64,000 bases of DNA from Manihot esculenta. Lineage: Eukaryota > Streptophyta > Magnoliopsida > Malpighiales > Euphorbiaceae. Where the stretch lies: positions 8,031,610 to 8,095,609 of the forward strand of contig NC_035169.2 in NCBI RefSeq assembly GCF_001659605.2. Direction: 5' to 3'. Below the pieces are notes generated by a model. The model searched no databases. It was given only the letters and a program-made list of their open reading frames with translations, and was not told the DNA's origin. How positions within the stretch are numbered: the first letter of the stretch is position 1; every line of letters starts with the position of its first letter. Positions 34,331 to 45,550 of this stretch are shown piece after piece. The translations under genes and the position numbers were made by a program.

Positions 34331-35402
34331 AAGAAAAAGACCTGTGATTTATAATAATTTACCTTTTTATTTGATGTCACACAAAAAAGTCTAAACATTG
34401 TTTCATAACTATGATCTGTTACGCGTAAACTTTTCTAAATAATAACGCGTAATTGGAAAAAAAACATGAAAAATAAAAAAAAATACTATTCAACAATGTT
34501 GACAAAGAAAATAATTAAAAAAAAAATTGTTGTAAGCAAATTAGAAAGTTGTATAGTTAATTTGCCTAAACAGAATTTTCATCTCCATTAGTGCACTTCA
34601 TTATCATTCTCAAATGCATGGTCTACAGCGTTTTTCCTTCAAGTCAAAAAACCCTAGCTGTTCCACTTGTAGGGCGGTGATCTGTTATTAAACTTGGGCG
34701 TCTATTTCATAATATAATTAATTAACTTTTAATATTTAAATCTGATAAAACTATTATTTTATTTATTTTAAACTGAGAATTTTATCTCCTTTTGGGACAA
34801 TAATCTCAGCTTTAAATCTTGTATTTCATTTACATTAAAAATAATTTTATTTGAGTTAATTAATTATTTTAAGCTTTTTACTGATTGAATTATTTTTTAA
34901 AATTTATTTTATTTTATTAATTAAATTAGTAGTGTAAATAATATTTATTGGATGATAAAAGAAGTCCGACTTAAAAAAGGCTAAATATAGTTAAAGAGCC
35001 GGGAGAAGAAATTTTTTGGAAAAAAATTTCAAATAAACCCCATATTTTTATGTGAGGACTAAATAACTCCAATTTTAGCTTTTTGGCCAACTTAACATTC
35101 TCATTTACATTTAAGTCCAAATAAATTATTTTTTAAAATAATAATTTTAATAATAAAATATTAATTTCTTTATTTTAATATAAAATAATTTAATTAAAAA
35201 AAAAAGAAAAACCTACAATTAACAGGAGACTTCCTTCCATTTCCTAATGTTCTTAAATTCTTGAATTTTTTATTTATTTTTGTAACTTTTAAGTTAACTT
35301 TAACGCAATAACTTGTTATTAATATTTATAAAATAATATAAAATATTACTATATTATTAACCATTTATATTTTAATCTAAACTATATATACGTAGAGAGT
35401 AA
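34331..35402. other. AT-rich spacer
   Basis: Nothing supported beyond AT-rich sequence. Confidence 0.5.
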
Positions 35403-35830
35403 TGTTCTGAAATCAAGAGAAAAAATAGAGTTTTACAGTGTGTAAACTATTCTTCCTTTATTTTTTTTTTAATTTTTTAGTGAGGTATAACTGCCATTCT
35501 ATTACAATACCACCTATTTCTATCATGCAGTCTCGTACATACGGACGTATTTATCGGTTCATATTCGTTAAGCGGCTATTTAATCTCCTTTCGACGCGCA
35601 TACTGGTATAGCGGGGACATAATTGGACTTGTTCTCCTGTTCCCTGTCAATCACCGGTGGTAGAGCCTCTTCTAAGAGGTCTAGACTTTGAATCAATCTG
35701 GCTTACTTCAATCACGGATTGGGTGGTGTATTGATAGTTGGTTTGCTTAATGGATTTTACTGAATTTTGGACCCGTTTTCTTTTTTTGGATTCGATCTCA
35801 ATCCGAGCACCAAAAGTTCGGCAATTATTA
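35403..35830 (-). repeat. Solo LTR 5, GC-rich family, strongly decayed
   Basis: Aligns in minus orientation with solo LTRs 1 and 6: GTTCTGAAATCAAG for the end, GAGTTTTACAG for the presumed start region, TAGTGAGGTATAAC for TAGTGACGTATAAC, and the ACGTA...CGTTAAGCGG core with GACGCGCAT. Many substitutions and indels, so an old copy. Ends are approximate. Confidence 0.6.
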
Positions 35831-35839
35831 GAGAGAAAT

Positions 35840-37650
35840 TTTATGCTAATGATAAATTTTTATCAATTAAAATATGCTATAAAGTAATAATGATAAATTT
35901 ATGAATGAATTTTAATTGGTGCTGAAGTTAAATACAGAGTTAAAGATATCTCAAATTTAAATTTGAATAAGAGAAAATTGTAAAAAAAAAAGTAAATAAT
36001 AAATTTATATATGTTGTTTTTTTTATATATATTAATAGATTGGTATACGAAAAATACTGGTAAATATTGATATAATATATATATTTAAAAAAAAAAGAAA
36101 CTATGTTGAAAAATAATATAGAGAGAGTGTTGAAAGGGAGTAGAGTGAAGGGCTAGAGACGACCAAGAACCAAACAAAAATGGTGGACTTGGAAGCATCC
36201 AAAATTCAAAGTAAAAAAGCGGACTTTTTTGCCCAAAACAAACTAACCCTACCTGAAGTTATTATCACTCTATTTTTCTTTTTACTAATTTTTAATTAAT
36301 TCATGTCTTAATCATTCTACTTCTATACTTCATCAACTGTCTGCATTTGGGTATTTGAAATTGAAAGAATATTCCTTTTTTTTTTCGTTTGAAAAAATAG
36401 AAATTTAATAATAGTCTAATGTCATGTTTCATGTTTGGTTCCTAAGAAAATTATAATTCAACTCTCTTTTTATATCTCTCCGCGTTTCTCACATTTATGA
36501 AATTAATATATTTATTCTGAAAGTCTAAATATTTATTATTTAATTAATGCCGAACAGACTCATTAAGAGAATAAATATTTCAATATTTAAAATTTAAATT
36601 TGAACAAAATATTTTAAATATCTAAAATTTAAACTCAAAATCTCTAATTAAAATATAAGAAACTCAGGCTATTCCATCTCATTTTTTAAAAATAAATATT
36701 TACTTACGTTATAATTTCATACACGATTTACTTTTTAAGAAAAAACAGTTTTAACAAAATGGGTCACATTCTATTATTTAAAATAAATGAAATTATTTTA
36801 ATTAATAATTAAATTATATGTTGAAATTTTTTTTTCTATAAATAAGACTTTGAATTAATATGTTTATACCTTTAGAAATTCTATATATATAATTAATAGT
36901 TGAATATCATTTTCGTGGTTGACTAGAACTAAAAAAGCGACCAGTAATTATTTTTTAATTTTGTTATAAACAAATATAAGTAATTTTTTATGAATTTTAA
37001 AAAGTTTTGGCCAATTGTATTAATATGTAAATATTTTATTTAAATTGGCAAAACATTAAAACATGAATTTTAAAGTGTTAAAGTAATAATTTTTTAAATA
37101 CACTTTAACTATATTATTTTATTAAAAATTAAATAACTCATAACATTAAATTATTATTATTATTAAAAAATAATAAATCTTTTAATATATATTAAATATG
37201 AATTAATATATTAGTAAAATAACTTATTAATTCATAAGGAGAAGCGAGGTGAAAATGGAACTTTTTATTTAATTATATGATTGTTTGTTTTAAAGAAAAT
37301 TATATTGGGAAACGATAATGGAGACTTTTCTTGGAACTAATTCTTTTATGATTATATATATAATTTTACATTTTTATGTTTATTATTTGAAAAAAAATTT
37401 ATGTGATTTAGAAAACCAAACAATCGAGAGATTCGATTTTTGAGTCATCGGCCATGTCTATCTCCTTATGAGATAAGCTTGAAAAAAGAGAAGCATATGT
37501 CAGGAAAATTAAAGTAAACCCACCAGTTGACTAAGGTTTATTGACTGGATGAATTGATTACCCATGGGCCATTGCGTCCCTTGGAAATTTGCATCCCCAT
37601 GATTCACATACCTTAGTTATTATTTTTTTTAATAAAAATGTAAATTTCAT
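35840..37650. other. AT-rich spacer
   Basis: No gene seen. Confidence 0.5.
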
Positions 37651-37699
37651 TAAATTTTAAGTACGATCAACTCAGAAATATAATCAGTGAGTAAAAAAT

Positions 37700-38740
37700 T
37701 TTAATCAGATTCAGAATACCATAATTAGTTCAATCAGGCGCATGAGTTACACTATTAGCAGACTTACGAACAAAGTTAATAGAAATAGAAATCGTCTTCG
37801 ATATAAGAGACTTACAATAAAAAACAAAACTATCAAATAATGATAAATTATAATATTTAGGATCAGTTATAATTCGAATTAAAAGTTGAGTGTCTAACTC
37901 TATAATAACCGAAAACTAACCACCATCCTTGAACCAGCTTAAAATTTCTCTAAAAGTCATGACGTTAGCAGTAGAAATATCAAAATTATCAAAAATTCGT
38001 TGTTGACGTGCTGCAATAAACTCACCGTTCCCCCTTTAAGACACAACCCACTCCCATATCCTGATATAGAAATAATGCAGTATCAACATTTAACTTAAAA
38101 CTTTCAATAGGTGACTTTTTCCATTAGACGCAAACTGAAGCATTAACAACCAACTCCCTGCAATTTCTAGCCGCCACCCAATCTTGAAAAAAATATTTTA
38201 CACGTCTAATCACAACACGAGGTGGATACCTTCCAAACTAACATAACCACTATGTGTAAAGTAGAAATAGAAATTGAATTGCATACCCGAACAAACCAAT
38301 CACTAAAGGACTGCATGTAAGGGAAGAGCCAACCAGATTTAGTCATCATCCAACAATCACGGGCAAAATAACTAGAGTATATATTATCATTTCACTTTGA
38401 CTAGAGCAAACAGGACAAAATTCACTGACTTGAACATTTCTACAATTAAATTAACTAAGCATGAAATAATATTAAGACAAACTCGCCATACCAGATTTAA
38501 AACCTTCGATGAAATCCGAATATGTCAGAGTTTCTTCCACATTGATCTAATCGCAACTGAACAACTCAAGTGAGTAGTCTGTGTCAAGAATCTATAAACA
38601 CTTTGAATCACCCAATTATCTGCTTGCCTAGTAATACTCAAAAGGATAGACAATATATTATGGGTATTAACATGATTAAATATAGACATAATTAAATCTC
38701 TTTTCCAGCATTCCTATTGAATGAGATTAAAAATAAAAAA
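37700..38740 (-). pseudogene. LINE relic 3 (RT tail, zf-RVT, RNase H)
   Basis: Frames on the minus strand, from right to left: DLIMSIFNHVNTHNILSI and ADNWVIQSVYRFL (38560-38740); LWKKL, one stop, HIRISSKVLNLVWRVCLNI (38460-38550) and EFCPVCSSQSEM (about 38380-38425), the zinc-binding segment; then GNGEFIAARQQRIFDNFDIS (about 38000), ELDTQLLIRIITDP and SINFVRKSANSVTHAP (37735-37900), an RNase H domain. The order is that of plant L1-type LINEs. Frameshifts and stops are frequent. Confidence 0.75.
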
Positions 38741-38759
38741 TACATCACAATCTGTCTGT

Positions 38760-39480
38760 TGAGAAGTAAAAACCTTACCAATCTGTTTGTTGGTGTATAT
38801 ATGACCACTGCACTCTATAGTTTCTCCTTGGTCACTCATATTGTTGGTAGTAATAATTATTTTTTTTTATTAATTAAATAACTCAAAATAAAAATATACG
38901 AGATGAATAGATAGTCACTTCAATAATCAATACATAAGGAGCACTTGAATAAATGCTATAAATAAATTTGCATGTATGGTTTTTTTTTATCGGTCTAAAA
39001 TTTATTAGGTTTTTACTATTTATCAAATAAAATTATTAAATATTTTTTATCGGTCCAACAGATATTTATCAAATAAAATTAATTAAATAAGTAATTAATA
39101 AATTTTTTAATATTATATAAATATTTTATTATATTTTTTAAAATTAAAAAAATTAATGAGTTTTTTTAATATAAAAATTAAATAATAATTTTTTTAATAA
39201 ATTTAAGTAATTGGATTGGGTATTCCGTGTACATTTAATTTGTCTATTAATTAATTGTGCGTCTCCAAATTTATTCTTTGACCATGAACTCATCCTTTTG
39301 GAATATTATCTCACAGGTAAGATATCCTACGTGAGAATGTATGACCAGCAATGCAAGAAGACCATCTATCTCAATAATTTTTCAATAAATAAGAGCCGCT
39401 TTCTCTTACCATTATCATCTGAACAAAAGAATTTCCCCTTCCTAGATTTGATCATTAACTTCTCCATTTTTATCAATAAC
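38760..39480. other. AT-rich flank upstream of the first U-box gene
   Basis: Presumed promoter of the gene at 39522. A CAATAAATAAG at about 39378-39388 could serve as a TATA element, followed by a TC-rich stretch just before the ATG (39489-39518). Weak evidence. Confidence 0.35.
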
Positions 39481-39521
39481 TCAATCATCATCGTCATCAT
39501 CTTCTTCTTCTTCTTCCTCAT

Positions 39522-40730
39522 ATGGAAGACATTGATGTTCCTCAGTATTTTATCTGCCCAATATCTCTTCAAATCATGAAAGATCCTGTAACAGCCATCA
39601 CAGGAATCACATACGATCGAGAGAGCATCGAACATTGGCTATTCACCATCAAGAACACAATCTGTCCTGTAACTAAACAACCCTTGTCTGAAGATTCTGA
39701 TTTAACCCCTAATCACACTTTGCGCAGATTAATCCAAGCTTGGTGTGTTGATAATGCTTCCTGCGGTGTTGACAGGATTCCTACTCCCAAATCTTGTCTT
39801 AACAAATTCCATGTCCTTAAACTTATAAAAAATCTTTCACATCCTCAGCTCCAAAGCAAAACGATTAGAGAATTGGAACTGCTTGCTGCGGCGACCGAAA
39901 GGAATCGGAAGCACATGGCGGAAGCTGGAGTGGCTAAGGCCTTGTTGCTGTTTATAATAACATGTTTCGAGCAACGTCGGATAAAAGATGGTCTGCAAGA
40001 ATCGCTTAGTATTCTTTGGTTGATTCGAATTCCTTCGAGGGAATCGAAAGCTTTTCTCATCGAAAACTATCTGATCATTGAATCTTTGACATGGGTTTTA
40101 GGGTGCAATATCGATAATCATGTTACGCTTAAATCTCATGCAGTTTCCGTACTGAAGATGCTGCTTGAAGAAGCGACTTTCAGTGTACTAGAAAGGCTAA
40201 AACCTGAATTTTTCGACAGGGTTGTCGGTGTTATACGAGAGAAAATCACTCAAGAAGGAATCAATGCTGCTTTAAAGATATTGTTATGTGCTTGTCCATG
40301 GGGAAGAAATCGTGTTATGATGGTGGAATCTGGTGCAGTTTTCGAGCTTATCGAGCTTGAATGGCGATCACCGGAGAAGAAAACCACAGAGATGATATTT
40401 GAGATACTATTTCATCTATGTTCTTGTGCTGATGGAAGAGCAAAGTTCTTGAGACACAAAGGTGGAATTGCTGTGGTTGCAAAGAGAATCTTGAACGTAT
40501 CACCAACAGCAGATGATCGAGCCATTATGATCCTTGGATTAATATGCAAGTTCTCAGGAACAAGCATGGTGATCCAAGAAATGTCGAGCGTTAAAGCTGT
40601 GTCAAAGCTTTGTATGCTGCTTCAAGCTGATTGTTCAGTTTATTTGAAAGAAAAAGCAAGAGAAATCCTTCGATCACATTCCGATGAGTGGAAGAACTCT
40701 CCTTGCGTTGATAATGCTTCTCTCTTCTAA
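39522..40730 (+). CDS. U-box/ARM E3 ubiquitin ligase, PUB22/23/24-like copy 1
   Basis: A single-exon gene of 402 residues, normal for the group. The U-box (about residues 5-78) reads YFICPISLQIMKDPVTAITG, then ITYDRESIEHWL and CPVTKQPLSED; this fold recruits E2 enzymes. The rest consists of ARM-like helical repeats, with the well-kept CPWGRNRVMMVESGAV and the C-terminal KLCMLLQADCSVYLKEKARE. In Arabidopsis PUB22, PUB23 and PUB24 act in the cytosol to dampen immune signalling and drought responses. The start is the Met directly before EDIDVP, equal to MEEIDVP of the second copy. Compared with that copy, the middle (about residues 135-185) is diverged and shorter, and the DNA around it is AT-rich with no second gene for more than 10 kb. 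Intact frame, so probably functional or recently so. Confidence 0.88.
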   Translation: MEDIDVPQYFICPISLQIMKDPVTAITGITYDRESIEHWLFTIKNTICPVTKQPLSEDSDLTPNHTLRRLIQAWCVDNASCGVDRIPTPKSCLNKFHVLKLIKNLSHPQLQSKTIRELELLAAATERNRKHMAEAGVAKALLLFIITCFEQRRIKDGLQESLSILWLIRIPSRESKAFLIENYLIIESLTWVLGCNIDNHVTLKSHAVSVLKMLLEEATFSVLERLKPEFFDRVVGVIREKITQEGINAALKILLCACPWGRNRVMMVESGAVFELIELEWRSPEKKTTEMIFEILFHLCSCADGRAKFLRHKGGIAVVAKRILNVSPTADDRAIMILGLICKFSGTSMVIQEMSSVKAVSKLCMLLQADCSVYLKEKAREILRSHSDEWKNSPCVDNASLF

Positions 40731-40793
40731 AGGTAACGAAAACATATATAATTTCTCTGTACATTTCTTTTTTTCATCTTCTTGCGGCGGCCT

Positions 40794-40856
40794 GCCGGCC
40801 GGCGGTGGTTACTTTTTTTTTTTTTTTTTTTTTTTTTCTATAGTAGCGGTGGTTAC
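40794..40856. repeat. GC palindrome and T25 tract flanked by an 11-bp direct repeat
   Basis: GCCGGCCGGC (40794-40803) is followed by GCGGTGGTTAC, a run of about 25 T (40813-40837), and GCGGTGGTTAC again (40846-40856). It lies 60-125 bp after the U-box stop codon, in the presumed 3' UTR. Confidence 0.75.
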
Positions 40857-40859
40857 CCT

Positions 40860-42690
40860 AAGACATATAATATTAATGTGATACACCCATTTCCATGTGA
40901 TTATTTTCCAACTTAACATTAAATGCATGAAAAAATAAATTATATTTTTTTTGAAAGCAAAATAAATTATATTTATGAAAATATTTTTCTATAAAAGTAA
41001 CAATATTTTTCTAACTAATTTTTCATAAAAGTAACAATATTCAAAAGTGATATTTAAACATCCATTTATCTGAAAAATTAAGTTGTATTTATGAAAAATA
41101 TTTTTCTATAAAATGTTTTTTATGAAACATATATTTTAATAAAATAATTTATTTTTCATTCTTTGATTTTAATTTAAATAAAAATATTAATAAATTTATA
41201 TATAGTAATATTAATAAAATTCTTAAAGAACACAAAATGATTTTTTTTAAAAATAATTTAATTTAATTAAAATATTATTTCCTAGAGCCCTATTAGACTA
41301 TATTAATCGTTCTAATAGCTGTTAATATTTTTTAACAGATTATTATATTATATTATTATTCTGATAGTAGATAGTTAAAAATTAAAAGAAATAATTATTT
41401 GTAATACATTTTCTCAATTTTTAAATATTAATATTTTAATTTAATTAAAATATTAAAGAATTACCTAAAAAAATTTGAAACTTTGAATTTATTTAATTAA
41501 ATGTATTTTAATTATAACGCTTTGATAATTTTAAAACTACATATTATTAAACCTAACTTTAAGTTTTGACAGTTAAATGTTATTGAATTACAATTTGTGA
41601 AGCAGGAAGTTATATTTATTTTACAATTTATCATTTTTATAGTAAAAAAAATAATTATTTTATTTTCCCTAGTTTTTATTGAATAAAAAATTAATTAAAT
41701 ATCCAAGTCAAATTAATTAATTAATTAACGCAATAATCTTCTAAATTATGAAAGATTCAGTTGTTTGCCTGAAAACTTGATATTTTTAAAAATTTTATGA
41801 CAAACTAAAATATTTAGTTGAATTATCAATGATAAGGGTTACTTTTCGTATAGAAATTTTTTTTTACGTATCTGGATATATTAGTAAATTTATATATTTA
41901 ATTAATTAAAAATTATAATATTTTATTAATATATAAAATCTACGATGTTTTAAATAATATATATATTTTTTTAATTTTAAATAATGTGCCAATATAAACA
42001 TATATACTCAAATGCCTGTAAGAATTTCTTCCCATTATAATGTCAATACTTATGTGTTCTTGTTTATTTATTTAATTATTTCTTGCTTTTTTGTTTATAG
42101 AAAATAATAATTAATATTGAAAGGCCACAGTCTACACTATTTTTTTTTCTTAAAAAAAGAAATTAGTAAAAAATGATATATAATGTTCAGAAAATAATTC
42201 ATAATACTGTTTCTTATTTTTTAAATATTTTATTAAATGTTTATCACAATAAATTTTATAAATAAAAAAATTATCATATAATAAAAAATAAAAATTATTG
42301 TTTAAGTATTTGCTGTTATACTATTAATTTTATATTATTACTTAATTGTATAAATTAGTATTTGAAAATATAAACACAAATATTGTATTAAAAGTAAATA
42401 ATATTAAAATTTTAAAAAAAATTAAAATTAATAAATAAACAAAAATTTTATTATAATTTTTTATCAAACATATGATAATAAAGTATAATAGTAGGATTTT
42501 AGAGAAATTTCATAATAAAAAAGGATAAATTTAAAAATTTTGAATTGAATAATATTAATTTTTTGTGGTTTAAATTAAATTACAAAATAAATAATAGTTT
42601 TAAATTTTTTAAATCGATTGTATTTATTTATGTGACATATAAATATAATAAAATAATTAACTTTATTTTATCTGACTGTGCAGTTGTCGA
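40860..42690. other. AT-rich spacer
   Basis: No gene or recognisable element. Confidence 0.5.
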
Positions 42691-44390
42691 AACCCATAAA
42701 AAATAACCTTTTTGGTTATCTACAATTTTATAACAGTAGATAGTGGTAAAATAATCGAATCCACAAGGAATTTATACTTATCTTTCTATCAATGACCAAG
42801 TAAATAAATACAAATAAAAGTAAATCGAAAGTTTTGAAGTTTGATGACTAAAGTAGAATTAAAAATAGAAAAGCAAATAATAAAGTGATGATCTGAGATC
42901 TAGAAATTAGGGTTTTACAGGGGTTCTATAAACTTAGCAATACTTAGTCCGTGAGGAGCGAGTTTCTCCTTTTATCCCTTTCCTTTTGTCTTCTAGTGAC
43001 GTATAACGAAGTTCCCATCATTGGACCACGTGTCTCTGCCATACAAATTTGGACGTACGAGAATATCAGATTCCTGCTACATGCGTAACGGCCACTTAAT
43101 TCTTCTCTGGCACGCATGCGGATGGACCTACCAGTCGGATGGGCTGGCCACTTTCCTTCTTCCGGGTCTGGCTGATAGATGGGTTAAGGCTGAGCCTAGA
43201 GGAGGCCTGATCATTGGGCCGAAAAGGCTGGGCCGACCGGATTGAGGAATCTAGGTGGGGTCCGGTCCTACAGCTGAACGGGCTGGACCTGTCTCTTGCA
43301 GGAGACTTAGAAGTCTTCAGATTATGGGCTGTCTTCATGGGTCTGGCCTTAGACCATGATGAAGAAATCTAGCGGTCATCATAAAGTAAAAGAGATTCAA
43401 TAATGAGAAAAGTTCTAGTTGAATAATTGGATCCACTTCAGTTGTTGGGATTGATCATTAACACTTATATTCTTTTATTTGACTCAATAAATTAGTTATG
43501 GGGTAGAAGACACTTCTCACCACCATATCTCTCATTAAGTATAGATTAACTAAAAAATATTATCTAATTAATCACTAATCAACAAGTTACTAATGAATGT
43601 CCTTGGGACTTTTAGCATCATACAACTGTCAATTGCATTAGGAAATAGAGAGACCTAATTCTAGCTACCCAAACGTATGGTGATCTTGTTAGATTATGCA
43701 ATCTCCTTAGTTTTTACACTAAGAGTTACTTGTGTTTGAATAATTCAAGCAATTACGAACTTCAAACTATCCAAACTAACAAATTACTACTTTGCAATCA
43801 AGAATCAATGGGCCCTATTGATCTAAACAATAAAGCAACAATAGAATTAAGTATAAAATTGCATAAATATTGATAAATAAATGATAAACAATATATGTTC
43901 AGATCTCTCAATCCATAAACAAACTGAAATTTCGCCTAATCTTCAACTAGAAAAAGGGGTTCAGCCACTCATGACTGAAACTAACATAAAAATAAAAGAA
44001 AGAAAACCAGAAAGAAGGAGAGGAAGGAGCCGATTGGCCAACTGGTGTAGTGCGCGGCTGCAGGTGCAGTCTCCCGAAGATTCCAGCTCGTTTGTTGCTA
44101 GTTTGATCCTTTTTTTATAGCTGAATAGGCTGTCATAAATTTCTTGATTTGGATGGAGTTCTTTTCCTATTTAGAGTTGGATTTTCTTGAAGGCAATTGA
44201 ATCTTCTTGAAATTTGGCTTCCTAAATAAGTGGGATAGAGTGCTGAGTTGTCTTCATATATTTGGGGAGGGAAAGACTACTTTGAAAGTTTGAAATTTGA
44301 ATTTCCTACGTCTCTGCTTTAGTTTTGTTTGGGCAAACGGTCTTGGACAAACCAAGCCTGATCTCATTTGTTTTCTTTTAAGCAGTTTTA
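42690..44390. repeat. Unclassified dispersed-repeat-like block interrupted by solo LTR 6
   Basis: The stretches 42690-42885 and 43387-44390 are less AT-rich than the surroundings (for example ACAGTAGATAGTGGTAAA and CAATTGCATTAGGAAATAGA) and become contiguous once solo LTR 6 and one duplication are removed. Their style recalls non-coding parts of plant LTR elements, but I find no ends, primer site or protein. Open frames (43881-44120) show no motif. Confidence 0.3.
42886..43381 (-). repeat. Solo LTR 6, GC-rich family, with TSD TAAAG
   Basis: 496 bp, beginning TGATGATCTGAGATCTAG and ending AGCGGTCATCA, with perfect TAAAG duplications (42881-42885, 43382-43386). The best preserved copy of the first subfamily in minus orientation. 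Confidence 0.86.
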
Positions 44391-45208
44391 AGGTTATTTT
44401 TACTAAATTACCTTTTTACCCAATTTTTTGCAAAATAGGATCAAAATTACAAAATTAGATAGAAAATGTGTAAAATAACATAAATAACAACATGAAAAAT
44501 GGGTCTAAATTTGAATTGATCATTACCACATAAAAAATACATAATTTCTTCTATTCAAATTTTAAATTTAATACAATTGTAATAAAATTTATAATTTTGA
44601 ACAATTTTATCGACTTTTAAAATTTTGAATTAAATTATAAAATAATAAAAAATTTTAGATTTTTTTATGTAAATAGTCTTTAAATTAAAATAAAAAATAA
44701 AAATAAAATGAAAATAAATTTTAATTTTAAATTTACAAATATAAAATTTTATTATTAAAAAATTGTAAAGAAAACACTTATGTAAATTTAATTCATTCTA
44801 AACTCAAAACGCAAAGGATTCATATAAAAATTAAAGGAAATTCACTTATTTGTGTTGTGAATTCTATATAGATATAGATAAAAATTTTGATCGATTGGCT
44901 ATTTGAAAAACTTAATCGATAAGTAATTTTTGCTTCAAGATAGAAATTATAAAATTTTGAAACTTCATTTTTTTTTTTTAAATTTCTCTATTAAGAAATA
45001 ATAATATTATACAAAATAAAAATTTAAAAGGAAAAGACTGTACACAATGAACAAATAATTTAAAATAAATAATTAAACTAAAAATATATTTGTATAACTT
45101 ATTTTAAACATATACGTTTAATTAATTAAGGAAAATTTTAAAAATATATATATAAAATATAATAACATTAATTTTTTTAAAATGAAGATATAAATTAGAT
45201 GGTAATTT

Positions 45209-45213
<5 letters not shown>

Positions 45214-45248
<35 letters not shown>
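45214..45248. repeat. (TA)n microsatellite, about 17 units
   Basis: Uninterrupted TA run of 35 bp. Confidence 0.95.
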
Positions 45249-45252
<4 letters not shown>

Positions 45253-45475
45253 TAATATTATGTTATAATATGATTATTATAAAATTATATTACATAAGAA
45301 AATTAATATAAAAATAAATTTTTGAATATTTGTAAAAGTATAAAGTTAAGTATTTTTATAAATATATATGGAGAGGGTTTATTTATTAATAATTAAAAAA
45401 ATTAATACATTATCTTATAAAAATGTCTTATTCAATGAATTAATTATATAATATTTTTTTATATTTTTAAAATGG

Positions 45476-45550
45476 GGAGTGAGGGATTGAACCTGAAATC
45501 TATCAGATTTATTCGGATGCATTTACTACCAAGCGAAGCCTGTGAGTGCT
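45476..45550 (-). repeat. tRNA-like (SINE-head-like) fragment 1
   Basis: The minus strand has GGTTCAATCCC, a good pol III B box, about 45 bp after CTTCGCTTGGTAGTAAATG, an A-box-like segment. No cloverleaf of a working tRNA can be drawn and no 3' CCA context is seen. It shares its core with the fragment at 48313. Confidence 0.45.

Noticed and set aside
36585..36680. Possible third tRNA-like fragment
   Set aside because: Only loose similarity to a B-box context and no match to the core shared by 45476 and 48313.
39211..39579. 122-codon plus-strand frame overlapping the start of the first U-box gene
   Set aside because: It is in another frame than the U-box CDS, has no motif and runs through AT-rich promoter DNA.
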